From an uncultured Angelakisella sp. (GTDB taxonomy: Bacteria; Bacillota; Clostridia; Oscillospirales; Ruminococcaceae), in the NCBI GenBank assembly GCA_910585525.1, contig CAJUFR010000069.1, forward strand, positions 1 through 9,898: DNA of 9,898 nucleotides, written 5' to 3'. Numbering within the stretch: position 1 is the stretch's first letter; each line of letters begins with the position of its first letter. Below the pieces are notes generated by a model. That model did not search any database and was not told where the DNA came from. It was given only the letters and a program-made list of their open reading frames with translations. Made by a program: the position numbers and the translations under genes. Below are positions 1-5,460 of this stretch, in pieces.

Positions 1-2
1 GG

Positions 3-29
3 GAACTTCCAATAGCTCCGCAGGAATAA
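3..29 (+). CDS. Possible 3' end of an upstream gene (last 8 codons)
   Basis: Reading from base 3, eight sense codons (ELPIAPQE) run into a TAA at 27-29, and a strong T-run terminator begins only a few bases later. A stop followed at once by a terminator is what the end of a plus-strand gene looks like, so the window probably opens inside the tail of such a gene. Eight codons are too few to name a product or to prove coding; the frame starting at base 1 also stops early (TAG 13-15), so the assignment of frame is tentative. Confidence 0.25.
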   Translation, partial: ELPIAPQE

Positions 30-33
30 GAGG

Positions 34-60
34 GTCCGGGGCGTTTGCCCCGGCCTTTTT
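34..60 (+). terminator. Rho-independent terminator
   Basis: CCGGGGC (36-42) pairs with GCCCCGG (47-53) across a GTTT loop, and CC plus five T residues follow (54-60). The T run is only on the plus strand, so it would end transcription arriving from a gene to the left of the window, not the minus-strand metallopeptidase gene to the right. Confidence 0.7.
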
Positions 61-411
61 CAAGCGTTCTTTCGCTTCCTTTCTGGCAAGACAGAAAGGA
101 AGGGCACCCCGCACCCACGAAAGATAGAATGACAATCTAAGTTGTCCTATCCAAGCATGAGGCACCCGCTACCGCAACCAAAATCTACCGCCTAGCACTC
201 GTTAGCGATCCGCCGCTTGACGGCGGGCCCGCTGCATTACACACCGCAGGGGGGTGCCAAGGGGGGAACCCCCTTGGTCGCTCTTTGCCTTCTTTCTGTC
301 GACACAGAAAGAAGGGCCCCGCCGGCCAGGCGCTCGAAGTGATAATCTTATAATTAGGAGAATCTAAGGAAAGGACCGAGCGCAGAAAAAGGATAGAAAG
401 AAACGAGCCCC
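61..411. repeat. Hairpin-rich intergenic block, likely dispersed repeat
   Basis: No convincing gene is visible in these 350 bases. They hold two related perfect 11-bp hairpins: CTTCCTTTCTG/CAGAAAGGAAG (75-85 with 92-102) and CTTCTTTCTGT/ACAGAAAGAAG (289-299 with 304-314). Each is preceded by a CG(T/C)TCTTT-type stretch and followed by GGGC and a C-rich run, so a unit of about 45 bp seems to occur twice in direct orientation. Between them lie CCGCCG/CGGCGG (211-216 with 222-227), the palindrome GCGGGCCCGC (224-233) and a CCAAGGGGG/CCCCCTTGG hairpin (257-265 with 269-277). A 7-bp inverted repeat GCGCTCG/CGAGCGC (330-336 with 377-383) brackets an AT-rich segment. The dense structure suggests a mobile or structured repeat; that it is dispersed in the genome is inference. 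A 76-codon minus-strand reading frame through it is low-complexity and not supported. Confidence 0.5.
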
Positions 412-1116
412 TCAATCCCGCCGCCGGTTCCCCCCCACCAGGATCAACAGCCGCAGCAGCTGCGCCAGGGATTGCACCAGGGCGGCGACGTAGGTGAGGG
501 CGGCGGCGGTGAGAACGCTCCGGGCCCCCTGCATCTCCTGCTGGCTGAGGATGTCCCGGCTCTCCAGGGTCACCAGCGCCCGGTGGCTGGCGTTGAACTC
601 CACGGGCAGGGTCACCAGCTGGAACACCGCCACCAGCCCGAACAGCGCCACCCCGGCCATGGCCAGGCCGGAGGAATTCAGCACCAGCCCGATGAGGATA
701 AGGGGCATAGAGAGGGTGGACCCGATGTTGGTCACCGAGACGATGGCGCTGCGCAGCTTCATGGGGGCGTAGCCGGTGGCGTGCTGTACCGCGTGTCCCA
801 CCTCGTGGGCGGCCACCCCGATGGCGGCGATGGACGGACTGCCGTAGACCGAATCGGAAAGGCGGACCACCCGGTCCCGGGGGTCGTAGTGGTCGGTGAG
901 GGAGCCGGCGATCCGCTGGATGGGGACGTCCCGCAGGCCGTTCATGTCCAGGATGAGCCGGGCCACCTGGTCGGCGGTGACGCCCCGGCTGGCCCGGACC
1001 TGGGAGTACCGGGCGTAGGTGGATTTGACCCGCATCTGGGCCCAGAGGCCCAGCAGGATGGCGGGCAGCACCAGCACGATATAGGTGAGGTCGATGCCGT
1101 AGTAGTAGCCGAACAA
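412..1116 (-). CDS. YugP-like neutral zinc metallopeptidase, membrane-bound
   Basis: A 234-residue protein of the neutral zinc metallopeptidase (YugP) family, an integral-membrane protease whose physiological substrate is not settled. The gluzincin-type motif HEVGH lies at residues 104-108, with E105 as the expected catalytic glutamate, and the conserved PVEFNAS segment (about 171-177) probably supplies the third zinc ligand. The family hallmark N-terminus FGYYYGIDLTY precedes a first membrane helix (about 10-28); further hydrophobic helices lie at about 133-150, 152-170 and 203-227. The start was set at TTG 1116-1114 because AAGGAGGAG sits six bases before it, and this gives the family's usual N-terminus and length. 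The ATG at 1143 has no ribosome binding site and would lie almost at the predicted transcription start; longer frames up to 1320 are less likely still. It is divergent from the MATE gene, and no clear terminator for this strand is seen downstream. Confidence 0.9.
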   Translation of the reverse strand: MFGYYYGIDLTYIVLVLPAILLGLWAQMRVKSTYARYSQVRASRGVTADQVARLILDMNGLRDVPIQRIAGSLTDHYDPRDRVVRLSDSVYGSPSIAAIGVAAHEVGHAVQHATGYAPMKLRSAIVSVTNIGSTLSMPLILIGLVLNSSGLAMAGVALFGLVAVFQLVTLPVEFNASHRALVTLESRDILSQQEMQGARSVLTAAALTYVAALVQSLAQLLRLLILVGGNRRRD

Positions 1117-1159
1117 CGAAAACTCCTCCTTTGGTTTTTCCATCGATGGGTATTTTCTT

Positions 1160-1189
1160 ATTATATCATCTTTGCCGGCGGGATGCCAT
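1160..1189 (-). promoter_or_regulatory. Probable sigma-A promoter of the yugP-like gene
   Basis: On the minus strand a perfect TATAAT (1165-1160) is preceded by ATGGCA (1189-1184, four of six matches to TTGACA) at 18-bp spacing. Transcription would start near 1153, leaving a leader of about 37 bases with the AAGGAGGAG ribosome binding site before TTG 1116. A second minus-strand TATAAT at 1209-1204 has no good -35 at usable distance. Confidence 0.45.
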
Positions 1190-1245
1190 ATGCCTGCCAG
1201 CCTATTATATAGGGGATTTATGAGACAGCTGTGAATAAGCTGTAT

Positions 1246-1325
1246 CATTTTTTGGCGCTTTTGCAGAAAAATTCCGCCTTTTTGCCAAAAATGAGACCCC
1301 TCCCCTTGCGTTATCGCCAAAAATA
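1246..1325. repeat. Three-copy GCCAAAAAT motif in the divergent intergenic region
   Basis: CATTTTTTGGCG (1246-1257) is inverted relative to GCCAAAAATG (1284-1293), differing by one A in the run, and a third copy CGCCAAAAATA lies at 1315-1325 in the same direction as the second. They sit between the divergent yugP-like and MATE genes and overlap a weak candidate MATE promoter, so they may be binding sites for a regulator. No function is shown by the sequence itself. Confidence 0.35.
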
Positions 1326-1367
1326 GGGTTAAATAGGATGATACGATAAAAAAGAAAAGGAAAAATT

Positions 1368-2705
1368 TTGATCATGATGTTTTCGGTACGCGACCTGAAG
1401 CGGCTCATCCTGCCGCTGGTGGTGGAGCAGATCCTGCTGGTGACGGTGGGGATGGCGGACACCATGATGGTATCCAGCGTGGGGCAGGAGGCCATCTCCG
1501 CCATCTCCCTGGTGGATTCCATCAACCTGCTGCTCATCAACGTCTTTTCCGCCCTGGGCACCGGCGGGGCCATCGTCACCGCCCAGTACCTGGGCCGGGA
1601 GGACGACGAGAACGCCAGCCTGGCGGCAAAGCAGCTGATCTACGTGGTGGGGGCGGTGGCCACCGTGGTGATGGCGGTCTGCCTTCTGGGCAACGGCCCC
1701 ATCCTCCGGGCCATCTTCGGTAAGGTGGAGCCGGCGGTGATGGAGGGCTCCCGGCTCTACTTTTATATCACCGCCCTGTCCTACCCCTTTATCGGCATCT
1801 ACAACGGCGGGGCGGCGGTGTTCCGGGCCATGGGCAACTCCAAGGTGTCGATGCTCTGCTCCGCCCTGATGAACCTCATCAACATCGGCGGCAACGCCGT
1901 CCTCATCTACGGCCTGGGGGCCGGGGTAGAGGGGGCCGCCATCGCCACCCTCCTTTCCCGGATGGCGGCGGCGCTGGTGATCCTCTGGCTCCTCTGCAAG
2001 GGGGGCGGCCGGGTGCAGCTGCACCAGCCGCTGAAGCCGGAGTACCACCGGGAGATGGTCCGGGGCATCCTCCGGGTGGGGGTGCCCAACGGCCTGGAGA
2101 ACGGCATGTTCCAGATCGGCAAGATACTGGTCCAGGGGCTGGTGGCCTCCTTCGGCACGGCGGTCATCGCCGCCAACGCCATGGCCAACAACATCGCCAT
2201 GATCCCCCATGTCTCGGGCAGCGCCATCGGCCTTGCCATGGTGACGGTGGTGGGCCAGTGCGTGGGGGCCGGGGAGTACGAGCAGGCCCGGAAGTACATG
2301 CTGGGCCTCACCGGGCTGGTCTACGCCTCCATGGGGACGCTGGAGGTGTTCCTGGGCCTTTCCGCCGGGTTTTGGGTGGGGCTGTTCCAGCTGCCGCCGG
2401 AGACAGCGGCCATTGCCGTCCAGCTGATCCACTCCTTCGTCATCTTCGCCATCATCTTCTGGCCCGCCTCCTTCGCCCTGCCCAACGGGCTGCGGGCGGC
2501 GGGGGACGTGCGGTTCACCATGCTGGTCTCCACCGCCTCCATGTGGGTGTTCCGCATCGGGGCCAGCTTCCTGCTGTGCAGCCCCCTGGTGGGGATGGGG
2601 ATCATGGGGGTCTGGGTGGCCATGTACATCGACTGGATCGCCCGGTGCGCCGCCTTCCTGTGGCGGTTCTTCAGCGGCCGGTGGAAGGGCCGCCAGGTGA
2701 TCTGA
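1368..2705 (+). CDS. MATE family multidrug/cation antiporter
   Basis: A 445-residue polytopic membrane protein of the multi-antimicrobial extrusion (MATE) family, which exports organic cations or drugs in exchange for Na+ or H+. Length and about 12 hydrophobic segments fit the family. The N-terminal half has the characteristic run with GMADTMMVSSVGQEAISAIS (28-47) and the GTGGAIVTAQYLGRED segment (64-79). The second half has the matching pseudo-repeat GVPNGLENGMFQIGKI followed by AVIAANAMANNI (around 235-275). The start is either TTG 1368, seven bases after AAAAGG, or ATG 1374/1377; TTG gives better spacing, the protein differs by only two or three residues. A weak promoter TTGCGT (1306-1311), 17 bp, TTAAAT (1329-1334) lies upstream. 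The gene is followed by its own terminator, so it is probably monocistronic. The substrate cannot be predicted. Confidence 0.95.
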   Translation: MIMMFSVRDLKRLILPLVVEQILLVTVGMADTMMVSSVGQEAISAISLVDSINLLLINVFSALGTGGAIVTAQYLGREDDENASLAAKQLIYVVGAVATVVMAVCLLGNGPILRAIFGKVEPAVMEGSRLYFYITALSYPFIGIYNGGAAVFRAMGNSKVSMLCSALMNLINIGGNAVLIYGLGAGVEGAAIATLLSRMAAALVILWLLCKGGGRVQLHQPLKPEYHREMVRGILRVGVPNGLENGMFQIGKILVQGLVASFGTAVIAANAMANNIAMIPHVSGSAIGLAMVTVVGQCVGAGEYEQARKYMLGLTGLVYASMGTLEVFLGLSAGFWVGLFQLPPETAAIAVQLIHSFVIFAIIFWPASFALPNGLRAAGDVRFTMLVSTASMWVFRIGASFLLCSPLVGMGIMGVWVAMYIDWIARCAAFLWRFFSGRWKGRQVI

Positions 2706-2729
2706 AAACAAAAAACGGTCTGACCGGGG

Positions 2730-2755
2730 AAAAGCGGGGCATTCGCCCCGCTTTT
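2730..2755 (+). terminator. Rho-independent terminator after the MATE gene
   Basis: An 11-bp perfect stem AAAAGCGGGGC (2730-2740) / GCCCCGCTTTT (2745-2755) with an ATTC loop, 24 bases after the MATE stop. Because of the A and T runs it could work in both directions. Confidence 0.85.
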
Positions 2756-2759
2756 GCTG

Positions 2760-2765
2760 TATAAT
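2760..2765 (+). promoter_or_regulatory. Candidate -10 box upstream of the TauE/SafE pair
   Basis: A perfect TATAAT lies five bases after the preceding terminator stem and 66 bases before the next start codon. No recognisable -35 is found at 16-18 bp upstream, where the terminator stem lies, so promoter activity is uncertain. Confidence 0.35.
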
Positions 2766-2831
2766 GCGCTCCTCTTCCTCCAACACTCAAGGCAAAGACC
2801 CCCATCCTCCCCAAAAAGGCGGTGACCTGTT

Positions 2832-3191
2832 ATGAAAAAAAGACCCTTCCTCCTCCCCGTCCTGGGGGGGCTGGGGGCCGGGTTCCTCAACGGCCTGCTG
2901 GGCGCCGGCGGCGGCATGCTGGCGGTGCCCCTCCTGGAGTGGAGCGGCGTCCGGGGCCGCCGGGCCCACGCCACCAGCCTGGCCGTCATCCTCCCCCTCT
3001 CCCTGGTCAGCGCCGCCCTCTACTGGTGGCGGGGCTGGTCCTCCCCCCTGCTGGCCCTCCCCTACCTCCCCGGGGGGCTGGCGGGGGCGCTGGCAGGGGC
3101 CTGGCTGCTGCCCCGGGCCAACACCGCCTGGATCAAGGCCGCCTTCTCCCTCCTCCTGCTGTGGGCCGCCTTCCGGCTGCTGACACGATGA
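2832..3191 (+). CDS. TauE/SafE family half-permease, N-terminal-type unit
   Basis: A 119-residue, highly hydrophobic protein matching one half of a TauE/SafE permease (often annotated as sulfite or sulfonate exporter; the substrate is rarely proven). The diagnostic glycine-rich helix GAGFLNGLLGAGGGMLAVPLL (within residues 15-36) is followed by an HATSLAVILPLSLVSAALYWW helix (about 46-67) and two more hydrophobic segments. Full-length members have about 250 residues built from two such repeats; here the second repeat is encoded by the next gene. An AAGGCGGTG ribosome binding site (2817-2824) precedes the ATG by seven bases. The stop at 3189-3191 is 13 bases before the next gene, so the two are surely co-transcribed and the products probably assemble as a heteromer. 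Confidence 0.85.
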   Translation: MKKRPFLLPVLGGLGAGFLNGLLGAGGGMLAVPLLEWSGVRGRRAHATSLAVILPLSLVSAALYWWRGWSSPLLALPYLPGGLAGALAGAWLLPRANTAWIKAAFSLLLLWAAFRLLTR

Positions 3192-3204
3192 AGGGAAGGG
3201 AGGG

Positions 3205-3627
3205 ATGCCGATGCCGGGCTGGATGGGGGCTGTCTTAGCCGGGGCCGCCGCCGGGGCGCTGGGGGCCATGGGGCTGGGGGGCGGCGGGGTGCTGCTCCTC
3301 TGGCTGGCCTTTTCCGGCATGGACCAGCTGGCGGCCCAGGGGGTCAACCTCTTTTTCATCCTGCCGGTGGGGGCGGCGGGGCTGTGGCTCCACCGGAAAA
3401 ACGGCCTGGTGGCCTGGCGGGCCGCCCTCCCCATGGGGGTGGGGGGGCTGGCGGGGCTGGGGGCCGGGGTGGCCCTGGCGGGACGGCTGCCGGGGACGGC
3501 CCTTTCCAAGCTGCTGGGGCTGCTGCTGGCGGTGGTGGCGGTGCGGGAGGGCTGGGGGGCGGTGACCCTCTTCCGCCGGAACGGCGCCGGGCTTTGGCGG
3601 TCATCTTCCGGCGGCGGGGCTGAATAA
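3205..3627 (+). CDS. TauE/SafE family half-permease, C-terminal-type unit
   Basis: A 140-residue membrane protein that forms the second half of the TauE/SafE pair. Its GAAAGALGAMGLGGGGVLLL segment aligns by eye with the glycine-rich helix of the preceding protein, and AAQGVNLFFILPVGAAGLWL aligns with that protein's second helix, so the two genes are copies of the same repeat unit. At least four hydrophobic segments are visible; the last 15 residues are polar and glycine/serine-rich. ATG 3205 is preceded by AAGGGAAGG at five bases; ATG 3211 two codons later is seven bases from GGGAGG and is equally possible. It lies in a different reading frame from its partner, with its own ribosome binding site, so this is a true gene pair and not a single frameshift in one long gene. 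Confidence 0.85.
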   Translation: MPMPGWMGAVLAGAAAGALGAMGLGGGGVLLLWLAFSGMDQLAAQGVNLFFILPVGAAGLWLHRKNGLVAWRAALPMGVGGLAGLGAGVALAGRLPGTALSKLLGLLLAVVAVREGWGAVTLFRRNGAGLWRSSSGGGAE

Positions 3628-3650
3628 AGCGGGCCAAGGGGTGAAAAATA
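3622..3650 (+). promoter_or_regulatory. Possible forespore-type (sigma F/G-like) promoter before the M23 gene
   Basis: GAATA (3622-3626), overlapping the stop codon of the previous gene, is followed after 17 bp by AAAAATA (3644-3650) with a GG just upstream. This roughly resembles sigma F/G promoters (GNATA then a CATNNTA or GGNNANANT type -10), but it lacks the C of CAT and is only a partial match. It is of interest because the downstream gene looks like spoIIQ, which is transcribed by sigma F in known spore formers. Confidence 0.25.
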
Positions 3651-3657
3651 ACATCAG

Positions 3658-3679
3658 CTGCCCCACTGTGCGGGGGCAG
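3658..3679 (+). other. Hairpin in the leader of the M23 gene
   Basis: CTGCCCC (3658-3664) pairs with GGGGCAG (3673-3679) across an 8-base loop. No T run follows, so it is not a standard terminator; it may be a leader structure or a weak processing signal between the TauE/SafE pair and the M23 gene. Confidence 0.4.
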
Positions 3680-3741
3680 GGGATGGGATGATCCGATCGG
3701 AAATCTTCCGGCGCACAGCGGAGAAAAGGAGCTTTATTGCC

Positions 3742-4530
3742 ATGGGAAACAAAAATACAGCCATCCAGTTCTTGAAAGACAAGGGGTTCTACATCGCCCT
3801 GGCGGTCTGCATCGTGGGGGCGGCGGCAGCGGCCTGGGCCACCGCCGCCCGGACCCTGGACAGCATCGACGAGAACAACCGCCAGATCGTGGAACAAGGG
3901 GTGAGCGGGGAGGAGAAGCCGTCATGGAGCAGCAGTTCGTCCGCAGCGGAAAGCAGCAGCCAGGGAAGCAGCGAGGAGGCCCAGAAGGTTATCCCCAATA
4001 TCGTAAAGCCGTCGCCCTCCTCTACCTCTGCGCCGTCCTCCTCCTCAGCGCCCGAGCCTTCCTCTGGCTCGGCCGAGGCTGCCGCCGCGCCCGAGGAGCC
4101 GCAAGGCTCGCCGACCTTTGTCTACACGCTGCCGCTGGAGGGGGGCAAGGTGGTGAACCCCTATAGCGGCGGCCAGCTGGTGAAGAACCAGACCCTCAAC
4201 GTCTGGCGCACCCACGACGCCGTGGACATCCAGGGGGAGAAGGGGGCCAAGGTCTTTGCCATCGGGGACGGCAAGGTGGTGTCCGCCACCAACGACACCC
4301 TTTGGGGCGGGATGGTCCAGGTGGAGCACCCCGACGGCTACACCTCCAGCTACAGCGGCCTGGTCATCGGGGAGAAGGTGAAGGCCGGGATGGAGGTCCG
4401 CTCCGGCCAGGAACTGGGCACCCTGGGGGATATCCCTGCCGAGATCTCCGCCGAGCCCCACCTTCACCTGGCGGTGGCCAAGGACGGCCAGGCGGTGGAC
4501 CCCGGCGTGGTATTAAAACAGCTGGGCTGA
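3742..4530 (+). CDS. Membrane-anchored M23 metallopeptidase, SpoIIQ-like
   Basis: A 262-residue peptidoglycan endopeptidase-type protein. Order of parts: short cytoplasmic N-terminus, one membrane helix (about 17-36), a Ser/Ala/Pro/Glu-rich linker (about 60-122), then an M23 (LytM/lysostaphin-like) domain (about 127-258). The zinc and catalytic positions are present: HDAVD (H158, D162) and HLH (H240, H242), so the enzyme should be active, unlike Bacillus SpoIIQ, which is degenerate. The block TLNVWRTHDAVDI, the NDTLWGGMVQVEH strand and EPHLHLAVAKDGQAVDP resemble clostridial SpoIIQ, the forespore-membrane protein that pairs with SpoIIIAH in the engulfment channel; this identity is inference, and a generic M23 cell-wall hydrolase is the alternative. 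Start ATG 3742 follows AAGGAG by 10 bases; an in-frame ATG at 3688 lacks a good site and would spoil the anchor topology. Confidence 0.9.
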   Translation: MGNKNTAIQFLKDKGFYIALAVCIVGAAAAAWATAARTLDSIDENNRQIVEQGVSGEEKPSWSSSSSAAESSSQGSSEEAQKVIPNIVKPSPSSTSAPSSSSAPEPSSGSAEAAAAPEEPQGSPTFVYTLPLEGGKVVNPYSGGQLVKNQTLNVWRTHDAVDIQGEKGAKVFAIGDGKVVSATNDTLWGGMVQVEHPDGYTSSYSGLVIGEKVKAGMEVRSGQELGTLGDIPAEISAEPHLHLAVAKDGQAVDPGVVLKQLG

Positions 4531-4638
4531 CCGGAAAGGGAGGGGGAGTTTCCCCCTCAGCTTGTCGAAAAATTTTTCGACAAGCTGAGGCCCGCCGCCC
4601 CGGCGGGGTTTATCCGCTCCCTTCGGTCGCTCGACGCG

Positions 4639-4665
4639 AAAAGAGGGGCTTTCAGCCCCCCTTTT
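4639..4665 (+). terminator. Hairpin terminator candidate
   Basis: AAAAGAGGGGCT (4639-4650) pairs with AGCCCCCCTTTT (4654-4665) over a TTC loop with one A-C mismatch. The flanking A and T runs allow termination in either direction. It lies about 110 bases after the M23 stop codon, within the inverted-repeat element. Confidence 0.5.
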
Positions 4666-4728
4666 CACACTTTTTCCCCCTCTTGACCGACAGACCCGGC
4701 TTTTGGGGAGAGTTTTTCGACAGTCTGG

Positions 4729-4756
4729 GGAGGGGGAGTTCCCCCTCCTTTTTTTT
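4729..4756 (+). terminator. Strong rho-independent terminator
   Basis: A perfect 8-bp GC stem GGAGGGGG (4729-4736) / CCCCCTCC (4741-4748) with an AGTT loop is followed by eight T residues (4749-4756). It should isolate the M23 gene from the next gene, whose promoter begins immediately after it. Confidence 0.85.
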
Positions 4757-4786
4757 CTGTTATCCCTTCCTTTTCGACCCCGGCCG

Positions 4787-4795
4787 TGGTATACT
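4787..4795 (+). promoter_or_regulatory. Extended -10 promoter of the CBM9-like gene
   Basis: TGGTATACT fits the extended -10 form TGNTATAAT with one mismatch. No good -35 lies at 16-18 bp, which is common with extended -10 promoters. Transcription would start near 4802, about 36 bases before the proposed start codon. Confidence 0.5.
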
Positions 4796-4837
4796 GGAAA
4801 AAAAGCCCTCTCCCCCGCCATCCTGTCAGCAAAGGAA

Positions 4838-5404
4838 GTGAGCCCCCTGGAGGCTATCATCTGTATTCAGCCCGACCCGCCCAGGTTCGACGCCATCCCC
4901 ACCTACAAGATCACCTGCTACCCCCTGGAAAAGCGGGATTACAAGCCCTTTGCCCAGGCCCAGGTCTGCCTGGCCCCCGGGGAGTTGTGGCTCCGCCTTT
5001 GGGCCTTTGAGGCCCGGCCCCGGCCCGGAAGCCAGGTGGAGGCGGTCCTTGCCCCCAGGGAGGGGGCCGGCCTGGTGCGGCTCTCCGCCCGGGCGGATGG
5101 CAGCTGGCGCTGCGTCTGGCGGCGCCCCGGCGGGGAGGAGGAGCCGCTGGAGGCCGCCCTCCGGCCCATGGCCGGGGACGACTTCCAGGGGGAATACTGG
5201 GGCGTCAGCGCCGCCCTCCCCCGCCCCCGGGTGGAACAGGCCCTGGGGCCGCTGGAAGCGGGGTCGGTGGTGCTGGGCAACTTCTACAAGCGCAGCCGGG
5301 ACCCGGACAAGCCCCACCACGGCAGCTGTTGGCCCGCCGACTTTGCCGGGGGCCGGGAATACGAAGCCGTCTCCTTGGTCCCCTTCACGGTGGTGCGGTA
5401 TTGA
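4838..5404 (+). CDS. CBM9/DOMON-like domain protein, function unknown
   Basis: About 188 residues with no signal peptide or membrane helix, so probably cytoplasmic. The fold assignment rests on a C-terminal block GNFYKRSRDPDKPHHGSCWP followed by a short closing strand, which resembles the GNFYKCGD..PHYGSW pattern of carbohydrate-binding family 9-like (DOMON-type) proteins; internally the alternating LWLRLWAFEARP and GEYWGVSAALPRP strands suit a beta-sandwich. A ligand cannot be predicted. The start is uncertain: GTG 4838 is in frame and downstream of the promoter, but the AAAGGAA motif lies only a base or two before it; a CTG at 4847 or a rarer codon would have better spacing. The longer frame from 4703 would translate the terminator and is rejected. 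The gene follows a strong terminator and is 56 bases upstream of the next start. Confidence 0.7.
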   Translation: MSPLEAIICIQPDPPRFDAIPTYKITCYPLEKRDYKPFAQAQVCLAPGELWLRLWAFEARPRPGSQVEAVLAPREGAGLVRLSARADGSWRCVWRRPGGEEEPLEAALRPMAGDDFQGEYWGVSAALPRPRVEQALGPLEAGSVVLGNFYKRSRDPDKPHHGSCWPADFAGGREYEAVSLVPFTVVRY

Positions 5405-5446
5405 CCGGGGGACGGCCGGCAGCGTAGGATAAGGTAACAACAAAAC

Positions 5447-5452
5447 AGGAGG
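5447..5452 (+). promoter_or_regulatory. Perfect AGGAGG ribosome binding site that supports a 47-codon gene
   Basis: AGGAGG lies eight bases before ATG 5461. The ideal motif and spacing are the main proof that the very short frame downstream is translated. Confidence 0.75.
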
Positions 5453-5460
5453 TCATAGAT

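Larger units (their letters stand above)
4538..4756. repeat. Inverted-repeat element, MITE-like, with a 36-bp perfect palindrome
   Basis: This gene-free stretch between the M23 and CBM9-like genes is nearly all dyad symmetry. Left end: GAGGGGG/CCCCCTC (4540-4546 with 4552-4558) runs into a perfect 36-bp palindrome (4555-4590), whose right arm is TTTTTCGACAAGCTGAGG. Right end: TTTTTCGACAGTCTGGGG (from about 4713) runs into GGAGGGGG/CCCCCTCC (4729-4748). The right end is a diverged inverted copy of the left end, so the two could be terminal repeats of a roughly 210-bp non-autonomous element. The interior holds CCCGCCG/CGGCGGG (4591-4597 with 4601-4607) and another hairpin. No transposase is present and no target-site duplication was established. 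Confidence 0.5.

Noticed and set aside
349..354. A TATAAT box followed by AGGAG on the plus strand near 349-360
   Set aside because: There is no matching -35 and no plausible plus-strand gene follows; it lies opposite the end of the metallopeptidase gene.
61..411. tRNA or CRISPR array in the hairpin-rich block
   Set aside because: No cloverleaf with conserved T-loop bases can be made, and the repeats number only two, with no regular spacers.
185..415. A 76-codon minus-strand frame in the intergenic block
   Set aside because: It runs through several perfect hairpins and repeats, has no good ribosome binding site and its sequence is low-complexity; a repeat element explains it better.
472..1212. 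A 246-codon plus-strand open frame opposite the yugP-like gene
   Set aside because: It is rich in Gly, His and Asp, without domains, and mirrors the metallopeptidase on the minus strand.
1144..1320. N-terminal extension of the yugP-like gene up to 1320
   Set aside because: It would translate through the promoter and the intergenic repeats, and the family N-terminus begins at the TTG at 1116.
1329..2786. A 485-codon minus-strand open frame opposite the MATE gene
   Set aside because: It is a low-complexity His/Gly/Pro-rich translation antisense to an unmistakable MATE transporter.
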